In this document: positions 1 to 9,633 of the stretch, piece by piece
How the letters are laid out: every line of letters begins with the position of its first letter
Numbering within the stretch: position 1 is the first letter of the stretch
From: Hygrocybe punicea
Taxonomy: Eukaryota; Basidiomycota; Agaricomycetes; Agaricales; Hygrophoraceae
Direction: 5' to 3'
Assembly (NCBI GenBank): GCA_963556145.1
Contig: OY744467.1
Location: 6,324,001-6,388,000, forward strand
Length of the DNA stretch: 64,000 nt
Translations under genes and position numbers: made by a program
The notes under the pieces: generated by a model
Database searches by the model: none
The model's input: only the letters and a program-made list of their open reading frames with translations
Told to the model about the DNA's origin: nothing

Positions 1-42
1 CATGCATAATGATACCAACTGCACTTCTATTGTAACAACTTA

Positions 43-116
43 CAGCCGTTTGAAGGAATCATGGCAGTTCCCGTGGTTTTTTGATGAATTAGGAAAGTGG
101 GACTTAGAATTTTTTT
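43..116 (+). repeat. Left terminal inverted repeat of the Tc1/mariner element
   Basis: This 74-bp arm begins CAGCCGTTTGAAGGAATC and ends in a run of seven T. It pairs with 2591-2664. The mismatches are C/T or G/A changes. Confidence 0.9.
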
Positions 117-134
117 CGTGAACTTGTATCAGAT

Positions 135-1143
135 ATGTACCATCATATCAGTTGGGATGTCAAGATTGCTGCCATCCAGCTATTTGAATGCCAGCTACTC
201 AGCCTTGAAAACATCCTCACCTGCTGTAGCATGTCTGAGTGCACATTTTACCGCATCCTCAAGCTCTGGCGCACCACTGGTGATGTGATCACTCCCACCC
301 CTCACCGTGGCAGCCCATGCAATCTTGATCACGACGATATTCAGTATCTCCTCCAACTTATTCGAGGAAACCCCGACCATTTTCTGGACGAGCTCCTTCA
401 CTTGCTCAAAAGCAACCACTTCATTTCTGTTCACTATACTACCATCCACCAAGAACTCTCTCGCGCTGGTGTCAGCCACAAGCGGCTACAACGCATTGCC
501 TCTGAGCATAATGAAACTCGGCGTGCCAAATTCATCTCTTGCATGGCGCAATTTTCCCCAGAAGAACTTGGATTCATAGATGAGATGTCAAAAGATGAGC
601 GCACCGTTGGTAGGCGCTATGGGAGGTCAAGACGAGGATGCCGTGTTGGCAAATCCCAGCCATTTGTTCGCGGAAGACGTACATCGACTGTTGGTGTCTT
701 GACACTTGATGGCTTTGTCTCGGGAACAACAGTGGAGGGTTCATTGACGAAAGCCGTGTTCTTAGAGTGGTTGGAATTTTCTGTTGTATGTTTCACTGCT
801 GTTGTGTTAGTCTTTTCTGATCTTCCATCAGCTGCCGCAATGCAGTCGTTATCCTGGCCCCCTCAGTGTCCTAGTCCTCGACAATGCCAAGATCCATCAT
901 GGAGATGAGATCCTAGAACTCGTCGACCGTTTTGGAGTTCACCTCATGTATTTACCACTGTATTCACCAGATCTCAACCCAATCGAGGAATCATTTTCCA
1001 AGATCAAGCATTTCATTCGCTGTAACCAAGACTACTATGGAGCTGTGCGCGGTGACGGGATTTTGTATGATATGTATGAGGTTCTTGATATTATTACAGC
1101 TGATGATGCTGCTGGTTACTTTGCCCATTCAGGTTATTTTTAG
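135..1143 (+). CDS. Tc1/mariner-family DDE transposase, one intron
   Basis: Two exons, 135-785 and 832-1143, join in phase 0 across a 46-bp intron (GTATGT...CATCAG) to give about 320 residues with no stop. The N-terminal 100 residues look like a helix-turn-helix DNA-binding region followed by the second helical domain of IS630/Tc1 transposases. The catalytic part is recognisable: an Asp in FIDEMSKDE, an Asp in VLVLDNAKIHH, and the SPDLNPIEESFSKIK block supplying the final Glu, with 34 residues between the second Asp and the first Glu. The length is normal for the family. The ATG at 135 lies just inside the left inverted repeat. The enzyme would cut and paste this element at TA sites. It looks potentially functional; I see no frameshift. 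Confidence 0.87.
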
Positions 1144-1230
1144 TGTACAATTGTCCCTTCTGTACTCGTTTTTCTGACGAATCAATTCTATTCCACAGTA
1201 AAGACTGTGTTGCAAACTAACTACCTGAGA

Positions 1231-2558
1231 CTAAATGATGAGGGACCAACGTTCAACAGCATCGCGCAATGCAGCAATCTCCCTGAACCTAAACTTCATT
1301 TCCTTCAACTCCTCGACTGTCAGAAACCTCAGCATGCGAGCATGTGTATATGAATTTTCTTGAAACTTCAGTGCGATCCCCTCACCCAGCTCATACTGCA
1401 CGCAAAATTCTGCCATTGTCATATCTCCGCCTGGCTTGCGATTGACCTGAAGTAATGTGGGGCAATGTAGATTGTAGGTGTCCTTTCCGGGGATGGGAGT
1501 GGTGGCTGCGACTTCATTGAGTATAACGGGAGCTGGAGCCGCTAGTGGGGGTGCAACAGGCTGGAAGAGCTGGGCCAACTCTGAACCGAAAGTCAAATTG
1601 ATGATGGGGGCTGGAGCAACCTTGGCGTTCTGCGCTTCCAAGCGCCGCTGAAGAACTGGAGTTAGTTTGTTGGTTTTGGGATCGAATAACCGATGATTTG
1701 GGGGCCGGTCGATTGTTGCGTGTTCCTCTCCAATTAGCTATGAAAATGTGAGGAAAACAAGCAGCCTGCGGCCCAGCAATCAAGTCGTTCGTGACTGAGA
1801 GGGACATGACTGCCGTCCCCGTCAATGAAACAGTAGGTGCCTTGGCAAGTAGGCTACTTCTGTCGACATGTCCAGTGCTTCTGTAGTGCCTTGATCTCGG
1901 TCCCCTTCAAGACGTTCCCTGGGAGTGTCACAGGATCTCACACAGTCTTCTTCTTCTTCGACTTCCCATTTCCATCCGCTTCGTCGGCATCACGCACATT
2001 CTCCTTGTTGCCAAGTATGTCACTCTGAACGACCATGAGGTTGACAATGGTGTTACCCTTGCCAGATACTTTCTGTAGCAAGATAGAGTAGTCAGGTTCT
2101 GTGGCAAGGGGGATACTGGGTTTGAGGATGACACGAGAGATGTGGAACATGATTTCGTAGTCAGTAAACTTGAGAATGGGGGGGCTGAGTGCTGTGGAGA
2201 TTTTGGTGAGAATTTGTGCCTTCAAGGTGTCCCATGGCTCATCAGATTTGAGCTGGAACGAGTAATTCTTGGGAACCCATTTTGACACTGCTTTCTTCAT
2301 CTCAACCACTGCAAAGACCGAGGTGACATATGTAACCACAGTTGGGGCTGCATTATCCACAACCACACCCGGAGTCATCGTAGGTTTCTGACGCTTCTTT
2401 GGAGGAGATAAAGTAGGCGGGGTAGAAGTGTGTGTCGACTGAGCTGACTCGGAGCAGTCACTTTCAGTGCCTGTAGCATTGGAAGGGGAAAACCTGTTGT
2501 CAGTGTCGGTATCTACGATGCTAGGTTGCTTGTGGGGCCATTTCCTGGCCTGTCCCAT
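1231..2558 (-). pseudogene. Transposon companion gene, basic linker and SAM-like C-terminus, two stops
   Basis: From the ATG at 2556-2558 the frame gives a Ser/Thr-rich N-terminus with a PPKKRQKP stretch, a globular middle, then a KSKKKK basic patch. The frame continues past an in-frame TGA (1938-1940) and TAG (1854-1856) into a Cys/His segment (WTCRQK...PTCQGTYCF). After a probable intron it reaches an exon starting near 1730 that ends at 1231. The last 65 residues (MAEFCVQYELGEG through AALRDAVERW) have the pattern of a SAM-like helical domain. I recall similar proteins of unknown function near other basidiomycete transposons. Function is unknown; a role in regulating or targeting the element is only inference. 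The two stops fit C-to-T changes, so this copy is probably broken unless splicing removes them. Confidence 0.6.
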
Positions 2559-2590
2559 GATGCCAATAGAGATAGACTAGCAGTTGAGAC

Positions 2591-2664
2591 AAAAAAATTC
2601 TAAGTCCCGCTTTCCTAATTCATCAAAAAACCGTGGGAACTGCCATGATTCCTTCAAACAGCTG
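2591..2664 (-). repeat. Right terminal inverted repeat of the Tc1/mariner element
   Basis: This arm is the reverse complement of 43-116 with about four transitions, and is followed by TA at 2665-2666. Confidence 0.9.
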
Positions 2665-3656
2665 TAAACAAGTATCTGAATAAATTCAAACTGAAAATAG
2701 TTACATTTATGTGTAGTTTTCTATATCGCATTGCAAAATGTAGTGTGATCCACAGCAATGTTGCTTGTGATATAGCAATAGTATTACATCGAAACAAATA
2801 TAATTTAAAGTCATGTCGTCTCAATAGATATTGCATGAGTAATGCCTTGATAACCTGAACACAATATTGAACTGTGATTGGCTTAATAAAACAATACAAA
2901 GCAAAAAGATATTTAGAAGGTAGGTACAATGATGTGGCATATCGAATAGAATGTAGTTGCATTTCCAATGTGGAATTTTTAACCGTAGTTGAAAAGAACA
3001 ATGGATCAAGTAATAATAGATCAAGTGTGAAGCTATTCTTTGTTATCTGATTAAGATTCACAAATTGTGACATATTTATTTGTATTGGTATCATTGCATC
3101 GCCCTGATCTGGGGCAAACTCATGTTCTATGAGTTCCCCTTTAAAAACACCCAGTTCTTGGGCCAAGATCGATATCAAAGGAAAGGAGATTAATTCAGAA
3201 GAGATGTACATGAATTGGCTTGGGCAGAGTTGTGGAAATTGTATTGCATTGGAAAAAATGCATAGATAAGCAACAAGAACAAAGCAGAAGTGGATGAGAT
3301 TGTTGAGATACATGTGGATTTTTGATAGCATGAGTAAACACAATGACATCTATTTAACTGGTTTAGTGGCTCAGATCATGGATAACAATTAACATGATGA
3401 GTTTGATCATATGACATTGCCAGATTTGTAAGGCACTCTAAATTCATGTATTGTGCCTAAAGGCTGTGTTTATTATGAGTCCATATTAGGAAGTCATTCT
3501 AAATATGGTTGTGAATTCCAGGTCATCGGCTAATTTGTTGACCATGTGAACAATTTTGGCAAACTGTGGGAATGAATTTGAAGCCCAGGGAGTAGTGAAC
3601 ATTGACAGCTTTTTTTCTATTTAATGTCGAATGACCAGGAAACCCTTGTTAAACAG

Positions 3657-3686
3657 TTGTCAAACAGGCCAAACACTGTTTGACAA
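3657..3686. repeat. Perfect 11-bp inverted repeat (hairpin)
   Basis: TTGTCAAACAG (3657-3667) and CTGTTTGACAA (3676-3686) are exact reverse complements separated by 8 bases. The same words recur in the tandem repeats just downstream. Confidence 0.85.
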
Positions 3687-3835
3687 GTGTGAGGGAGCCA
3701 TTACAGATTTCGATTCTCTTACCCACTGGCCACCAAAAGAATACACAATGATGTACAGCATACGTTACAGTGGTTGATGGTGTTTGTGGCATAGATTTAA
3801 TTTTTTATGATTGTGGCATTTATTTAATGACTTAT

Positions 3836-4225
3836 ATGAAGACTAAGACACTTGTAGACCCACTTGTTGAACACTGTTTGGCTTGTTTGCCGCCTGTTCA
3901 ACAAGTGTATCATTAATAATACAATGTGCATTGCAAATGTAGCTACATGCCAAATAATGTATATTCGGTTGTTGTATGACTTGTAATGAATTAGATGAAG
4001 ACTGGGACACTTGTAGACTAGCTGGTCAAACACTGTTCAGCCTGTTTGACGCCTGTTCAACAAGTGTATCATTAAGAATACAATGTGCATTGTAAATATA
4101 GCTACATCACAGACAATGTACATACACATGTTTTATTACTTGGATGAAGGCTGGGACATTTGCAATGCTTCAGACTAAACTTGGGACACTTGTAGAACAG
4201 CTTGCTGAACACTATTCAGCCTGTA
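3836..4225. repeat. Imperfect tandem repeat of 150-158 bp, about 2.5 copies
   Basis: Units start near 3836, 3994 and 4144, each opening with ATGAAG followed by GACACTTGTAGA-like words; the third is partial. The first unit holds a perfect 13-bp inverted repeat, CACTTGTTGAACA (3861-3873) with TGTTCAACAAGTG (3895-3907). The second unit holds GTCAAACA...TGTTTGAC. I cannot assign it to a known transposon end. Confidence 0.75.
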
Positions 4226-4392
4226 CTGATAATGCCTTTCGTTACAATGATAAAGCTGTCGAGCATTTTGGTCATTACAATAGCAATAACAACACGCTAC
4301 AATCCAGGCCATTCCAACATTGGAGGCTGTCATCTGGCTTATTGTTCTGACAAATTGAGCCAACAAATTCTCACAGTTATGACAGACAAAAA

Positions 4393-6700
4393 TCACATGG
4401 TTTCATAATTCTTCCCAGGGTTTTGAATTTGTTCCCACACCTTGTTAAATTTGTTCCCGCAGCTTGGCAAATTGGCGTTTGTGGTGTTTGACCCTGAAGT
4501 GAAAACTGACCATATAGAAAATGATTCCCTAATAGGGACTCGTAATAAGTTCAGCTTTTTTGGTAATATAAGGCTAAGCTGAGTATTTGTGGCTTTGACA
4601 TGAACCCTGTGGCAGAAATCCTGATAAGCATTCGGCCTACCATCTTTGAAGTTTTTGAGGTGGGTTGTGAAATCTTTAATGAGGGAGTTGGTAGATGCTC
4701 CAATAAAGTGGGTAGTAAATGGCACATATGGACCATCTTTCCACTCTTCCAATGCCACCACAATCTGCATAGGTTATTATTAGTGACAATCTTAGCAGTA
4801 AAGGATTTGGCTAGATCACACCAAGGCCAAAGCTGCTGCAATTCATTCTACATCATAACCACCCAAAGGAGGGAAGGAAATAGCTGATGGCTGTCTGTTT
4901 CCATGCACAATTACAACCATAACCTCAACCAACACATCATCACCTAGAACTGTCCAGTGACCAGAATCCAAGAGGCCCTGAAAACATTTCAATTAAGGGA
5001 GTACAAAAAGTGCAGTGGAGACAAACCTCTGATCTGAACAAGAATGGTTTTGATTCCATTACCTTAGCAACTTGCTGAGATGCCTCACCATTCGTAACAC
5101 CATAACATTGCAGAACCAGTCGCCTGGCTACATCTAGCGCCCCAACTCTTATTCTCACTGAGTTTGTGGCTTGGGAAATAATTTGCAAACGATTCCCAAT
5201 TAATGTCACCAGGGAGGAACCCATACCAAGCATGAAACACCCTGCTTACAGCAAATTGACCATTCCACTTGCTCAACGGCATACCGGTGCCTACCACAAC
5301 ATCGTCTCGTGAATAATGGTTATCGAGTACGCCCAAAGTGTGCTGGCCTTGGTTTATAACAGAATTCTGAAAAATCATTCGAATGGCATCTGGGTGTAGC
5401 TGAGAAAATTGGTTGTCAAATATAGATTGTATAACAATTCGATACACTCGTGCTTCATAGGCCAGATCAGGTATTGTTCTGTGGCAAAGGACATCACTGA
5501 TTGTGGTGGGGGTAAAAATGCCAGAGAAGTGAGATGTTTCGCAGTTGTGGACAAAAATATAGTACTCGTGCTCCTGTGTTGGTCGACGAAGGAGCCTCAA
5601 GAGTTCGATCTCGACTGGTCTAATGACACCAAGATAAAAAATCAAAACGATGCCGAGGTGTGGTGGCAGGGCCCAAAATGCATCATACACCAGATGGTCC
5701 TTTTGTTTTGCTTTCGGATTGCTGATGAACACAGTCCCATTTCAAATTATTGTCAAGTTCCGTAGGTACTGGCCCAGTGCTCAATATAGCAAATTTGCTG
5801 TTTGCCAAGCTCGTGGAGCAATACCACAGGTCCGGTAAAAATGCGCAAGAATCAAACACAGAATGAGAGTAGGCTGGGAGAGCCATTTCTTGGCCTTCTT
5901 GCGGTTCAGGGATCCAGTTGAAGTAAATATTGGAGTTGTTGCTTTAGTATGAGACGATGTTGGCTTATCTCAACCAAGAATGGATCCAGACTTGAGCAAT
6001 ATAAGGCGCAAATAGTGCTTTGTTTTTGGGGAGATCAAAGAGTGAAACTGCCCTGATGGGATCATCTATCACCTGAGACAGGGAGAAAGTCGAGAAATCC
6101 ATGTATGGCAGCAGGTCGGCCAAAGATTTCGTGAGTTCCTGGGCTTCCATCGCCACTTGCTTTTGGATCAACTCCAGAGTAATGACTCAACCACATATGT
6201 GACCCCACGTTAACACAAATGATTGCCCACTTGAATCCCAGGTGCAGGAGCTCAGGGACAGCATCTCTTTTGCAATTGGTTTTACAACCACCCAAGCCGT
6301 GACCAGTCAGCTCATCGCACTTGAAATGATGTCCAGCTTTGGAGTAGTCCATTTTTGATATCCACGGAGTAACCTATCATGGCAGGGGTGAGTTCAGAGT
6401 AAAATCGAAAGAGGTAGTACCCACTTCAATAGGTCATCATGTTCATTATGATCCTCAATAATATCCATACCCATATCACCTGTTTCTTTGAAAGAATTGC
6501 CGACTCAGGTGGCATGTTCTTCCACTCCAGCAACACCAAAAAGATTGAGACCCCAACCGCTGCTTTCCATATCAGCGGGGCTGAATTTATCAAATGTAAT
6601 GTCGTCTTTGATGTCTTGGGTTTCCCGTTGAGCAATTTCATCTTCTATGTCATCATTGTCTTCAAGATCACAGGAAGGGCAGCCTCCCTAGGAGTCTTGC
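4393..6700 (-). pseudogene. Downstream half of a large gene split by the KDZ transposon
   Basis: Minus-strand coding pieces run from 6700 to 4393 with several frame changes and stops. First comes an acidic stretch (DLEDNDDIEDEIAQRE), then a segment around 6170-5970 (LTKSLADLLPYMDFSTF), then a long block at 5732-5085 containing IRPVEIELLRLLRRPTQEHE and GTGMPLSKWNGQFAVSR. Another block at about 4840-4393 contains YVPFTTHFIGASTNSLIKDF. I recall such text only from uncharacterised basidiomycete proteins that recur near transposons, so no function is given. The upstream half is probably 17725-19590, because the frame opens directly at the transposon border. The stop in HAT*VGNS (near 6530) and shifts near 5700 and 5100 mark it as decayed, though some may be unrecognised introns. 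Confidence 0.5.
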
Positions 6701-6705
6701 TTAAG

Positions 6706-6905
6706 CAATGTACTTTATAATGCAAATCAAGTTTAAACAGAACTTTGTTTAAACAGACAGCTAATTTTACGTGTTTAAACAGGAGTAATTTAAGTAGTGG
6801 GTAATGAAACTTGGATTTAATGGAATCCGAAATTCAGAGCTCAGTGGATTAAACACACATGGTTGAAGTGATTTAAATTAAATACATTGAGCAGATTAAA
6901 CATTG
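6706..6905 (+). repeat. Left KDZ terminus with GTTTAAAC subterminal array
   Basis: Exact GTTTAAAC palindromes lie at 6731-6738, 6747-6754 and 6773-6780. They are followed by decayed ATTAAAC and ATTTAAA forms near 6812, 6849, 6870 and 6893. Arrays of this kind at transposon ends usually serve as transposase binding sites; that role is inferred. Confidence 0.75.
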
Positions 6906-7137
6906 TTGAATCGGATGAAACACAATCCTAGCCACCTGCACAATTGGAAAGTTAGCAGGTTAATGCCACACAGGATTAAAGCATACAGTGTCTCGTCTTG
7001 CGTTTATTTTGTGTATTCACACGTTTGCTGCTTGGCCTACCCCTAAACAACCCGTAGTTCAGTTTTTCTGCTGCTGCTGCAGGAAAAGGAGGAGATAGCG
7101 TACTCTAGATTTTCCTGAATCCCTGCCGCTTTGCGCT
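6906..7137. other. Spacer between the left KDZ end and the first companion gene
   Basis: No gene seen. The spacer contains a short CTGCTG run near 7070. Confidence 0.4.
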
Positions 7138-7185
7138 TTGTCCCACGAGTCACAGTCCCATCACTCGTACCATGAGCGCTCCGTG

Positions 7186-7325
7186 TCTTCTGTGAGTTCT
7201 CGGCGACAGAAGACCGTGTTTTCCGTGAGTTCTCGGCAACAGAAGATCGTGTCTTTCGTGAGTTCTCGGCAACAGAAGATCGTGTCTTTCATGAGTTCTC
7301 AGCAACGCAAGACCGTGTCCTTCGT
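7186..7325. repeat. Tandem repeat, about 33-bp unit, four copies
   Basis: Units of the form GTGAGTTCTCGGCAACAGAA followed by GATCGTGTCTTTC repeat about four times with few differences. The period is a multiple of three, so every frame stays open. It lies at the 3' side of the minus-strand companion gene and may or may not be translated. Confidence 0.85.
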
Positions 7326-7339
7326 GTACTGAAAAGAAT

Positions 7340-9218
7340 GCCGCCAGTTGTCCTGCCTCTCTGTGTCTTCGACTTCTTGCTTTCGCATTCAATCTCCTCC
7401 GAATTATGTCCTACCTGTCCACCCTTGCCGTTGCTCAGTGTCTCCTTGGCAGTAGGGCTCTCACTTATTGCCACTTTCTCCCCTGCGTTTTTGCTGTTCC
7501 CTGCCTCACCAACACTTGTCCCCGCAGCCTCACTTGTGGCATTCTCATGCTGCAATTCTGCATCAGCACCCTCTCTGTAGTATTGTTCTCACTTACCACT
7601 TTCTCCTCTGCATTTTCACCATCCTCTGCCTCACTGACACTTGTCACCGGTGCCTCACTTGTCGTGTCCTTGCGCTGCAACTCATGCACAAGTGGGACGT
7701 GCACTCCAGCAGCAATGGCCCCAAGTTCTGTGTCATCATCGTCGCTGTCTTCTTCATCACCAGCTGTGTGCTGCGCTTCAATGTCAGCCTGACGGTCACC
7801 AATGCATCTAAGAATCTCAGCCTTCTGCAGGAACATAAATGGTTGTTCATCAGTGTCTCTGGAAGCTGTCGAAGCAAGATACTCCGAGAGAATGATAATG
7901 TGGGCAAGTGACATAAGCTCTGGCGCTTGCAGTTTGACTGGGACGATGAAACTTTGCACATCATAATAGTCGGAAGGGTTAACGGAAATATCAGCCCAAG
8001 GTATTGCAGCAAAATGCTGATCGGCTGGCCAGGTATGACCTAGGTGTAATCACTCGAAATAATCCAGCAGAAGGCTGTACTGGACTGACTTACACCACAA
8101 TGTGCTGAAGTATTTTTCCAGAATGGCACGAATATCGCCCAAAATCATCTTGTTGAACTCGACAGCAGGGAACAAAGGTATTCCTGCAGAGTTACGAGGA
8201 ATTTGAAGGTCTGTGGAGTCATCACTCTTGATGCTGGGTCCTGGTGAATTGATTAAGGCAACATAGCGTGTCCAAGTTCATGCAGCAACTCACGAGGGAG
8301 GACCCTTTCGGCATACTGAAACCATGGCGTTTCGAAATGCTCTGTGAAGTCTTTGAGCTGGGATCTCATATCAAGCTTGTTATGGACTGAATGGGCATTG
8401 ACTCTGTCATTTTATTAGGTGTGGCACTACAGAGGGCCGGTTGGTGCACTTACACGCCACTATCGAGATCGCCATGTTCATCACGGAATGCGAAGAACAG
8501 CATCATCTCGGCAGGGCCAAGCTTACCATTCTGGCAGAGCGTCTTGAGGGCAAACCATGCTGCTTTCATAAACTCTTTCTGATTTCTAAGGTGACCCGGT
8601 CGTGTTAAATCATAGCCATAGGAAAGATCAAGAAATGCACACCGAGGAATATCACTTTCAACTTCCTCAGCCCTTTTCTCATATGCCTGCTGATCCTCCT
8701 CGTCCTCCCACATCTCCTTCAAAACGACTTGGTAAAACCCTGCATGCCCCCCATCAGTATCAGCATCCTTTCGACGTTTCGCAGCCTCAGTATTGATCTC
8801 GTTCTTTCGTTCTTGTTCATAGAGCTGGCGCCCAGTAACACTTGAGGAGAGATTGATAAAAAATTGATCTCCATGAGTGTTTGACGTGGACTGGCTTTTT
8901 CGTTTCATAGTGCTGAAGCGGTTTGTGAACTTGCGGATGATTCGCTGAAGAACCAATCAATCCCCTGAATCATGACGTGAATTGACATACCATGGTCCAG
9001 GTCGTCAGAGTCACATCCCCTTCGCAAAGCAGTTGGTCTTGAAACAGAGATGACGACTTGATAGTTTCCGCAGTGTCCTGCTTCCACCTTGTTAAGGAAG
9101 CACCCTTCATTCCTTTCAAGTCAGGATCAAGCTCGTACACCTTGGCCTCGAATGCTTGCATGTAGCTGTTAATATATGCGTCCTGAGCAGGAGTAAACTG
9201 TGATCTGCGTCCGACCAT
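7340..9218 (-). CDS. KDZ-element companion protein 1, unknown function
   Basis: The ATG at 9216-9218 starts MVGRRSQFTPAQDAYINSY, a short helical domain with conserved aromatic residues (LTRWKQDTAETI). Introns lead to a block at 8956-8450 with a basic region (RKFTNRFSTMKRKSQ), EMWEDEEDQQAYEKRAEEVE and LGPAEMMLFFAFRDEHGDL. A further exon near 8010-7560 is acidic (DEEDSDDDD). The end contains two copies of a roughly 42-residue repeat (ELQ...TTSEAPVTSVSEAE and ELQ...ATSEAAGTSVGEAG) followed by ESKKSKTQRGR. The two copies lie in different frames, so there is either a frameshift near 7560 or a small intron. I recall related proteins near other basidiomycete transposons, function unknown. The DNA-binding-like N-terminus suggests an accessory role, by inference. 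Confidence 0.55.
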
Positions 9219-9325
9219 AGTAACGAAAGGATGGTGTGGATTTGATGAAACAGGAACGATTCAGAACCTTTATATGAACTGACCTTGAAGTCAATGTGAA
9301 GGCCACTCATCGAAGAAAGCCACAC

Positions 9326-9633
9326 CGCTTGTTTAAACCTCCTTCAGACATTGCATGCACTGTTGTAACTGTTATTGTTCCCTCTGTAATGTGACAGCAA
9401 ATGTACCTTGAATCAGTAGATGATGTCACGAAGCAAATAATATTACTTACAGGCAGTTCTGCAGACGAAGATAGACATCAGTTCATTTCATCTTCGTTAG
9501 TTGCAAACCATTGTGGTGAAAGATGACCGTGAGCAGACAATTCACATGCCACACATGAGAAGTCATGAATAGTCACATTACGAGACGAGAACATTACACG
9601 AAGATGGGGAGAAACAATGGCATCAGCTAAAAG
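9326..9633. other. Intergenic spacer inside the KDZ element
   Basis: No gene or clear repeat seen apart from a single GTTTAAAC near 9330. Confidence 0.4.

Larger units (their letters stand above)
43..2664. mobile_element. Complete two-gene Tc1/mariner-type DNA transposon
   Basis: The ends are 74-bp inverted repeats (43-116 and 2591-2664) differing at about four positions, all transitions. Both ends are bordered by TA (41-42 and 2665-2666), the target duplication expected of Tc1/mariner (IS630) elements. Inside are a spliced DDE transposase on the plus strand (135-1143) and a longer gene on the minus strand (1231-2558). The close match of the two ends and the open transposase frame suggest recent activity. 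Carrying a second gene that fills more than half of the element is unusual for this superfamily. Confidence 0.9.
2667..4392. other. AT-rich intergenic region with hairpins and tandem repeats
   Basis: No convincing gene. A 231-codon minus-strand frame (2654-3349) overlaps the transposon end, is AT-driven and has no recognisable motif. The informative content is a cluster of inverted and tandem repeats between 3657 and 4220, listed separately. Confidence 0.6.

Noticed and set aside
2654..3349. 231-codon minus-strand open frame in AT-rich DNA
   Set aside because: It overlaps the transposon end, is dominated by Ile/Leu/Tyr/Phe codons expected from AT bias and shows no domain or splice structure.
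3836..4225. CRISPR-like array
   Set aside because: Repeats are long, imperfect and without unique spacers; the genome is eukaryotic.
7138..7332. Plus-strand Ser/Gln-rich repeat protein
   Set aside because: Translation of the 33-bp tandem repeat; no other coding support on this strand.
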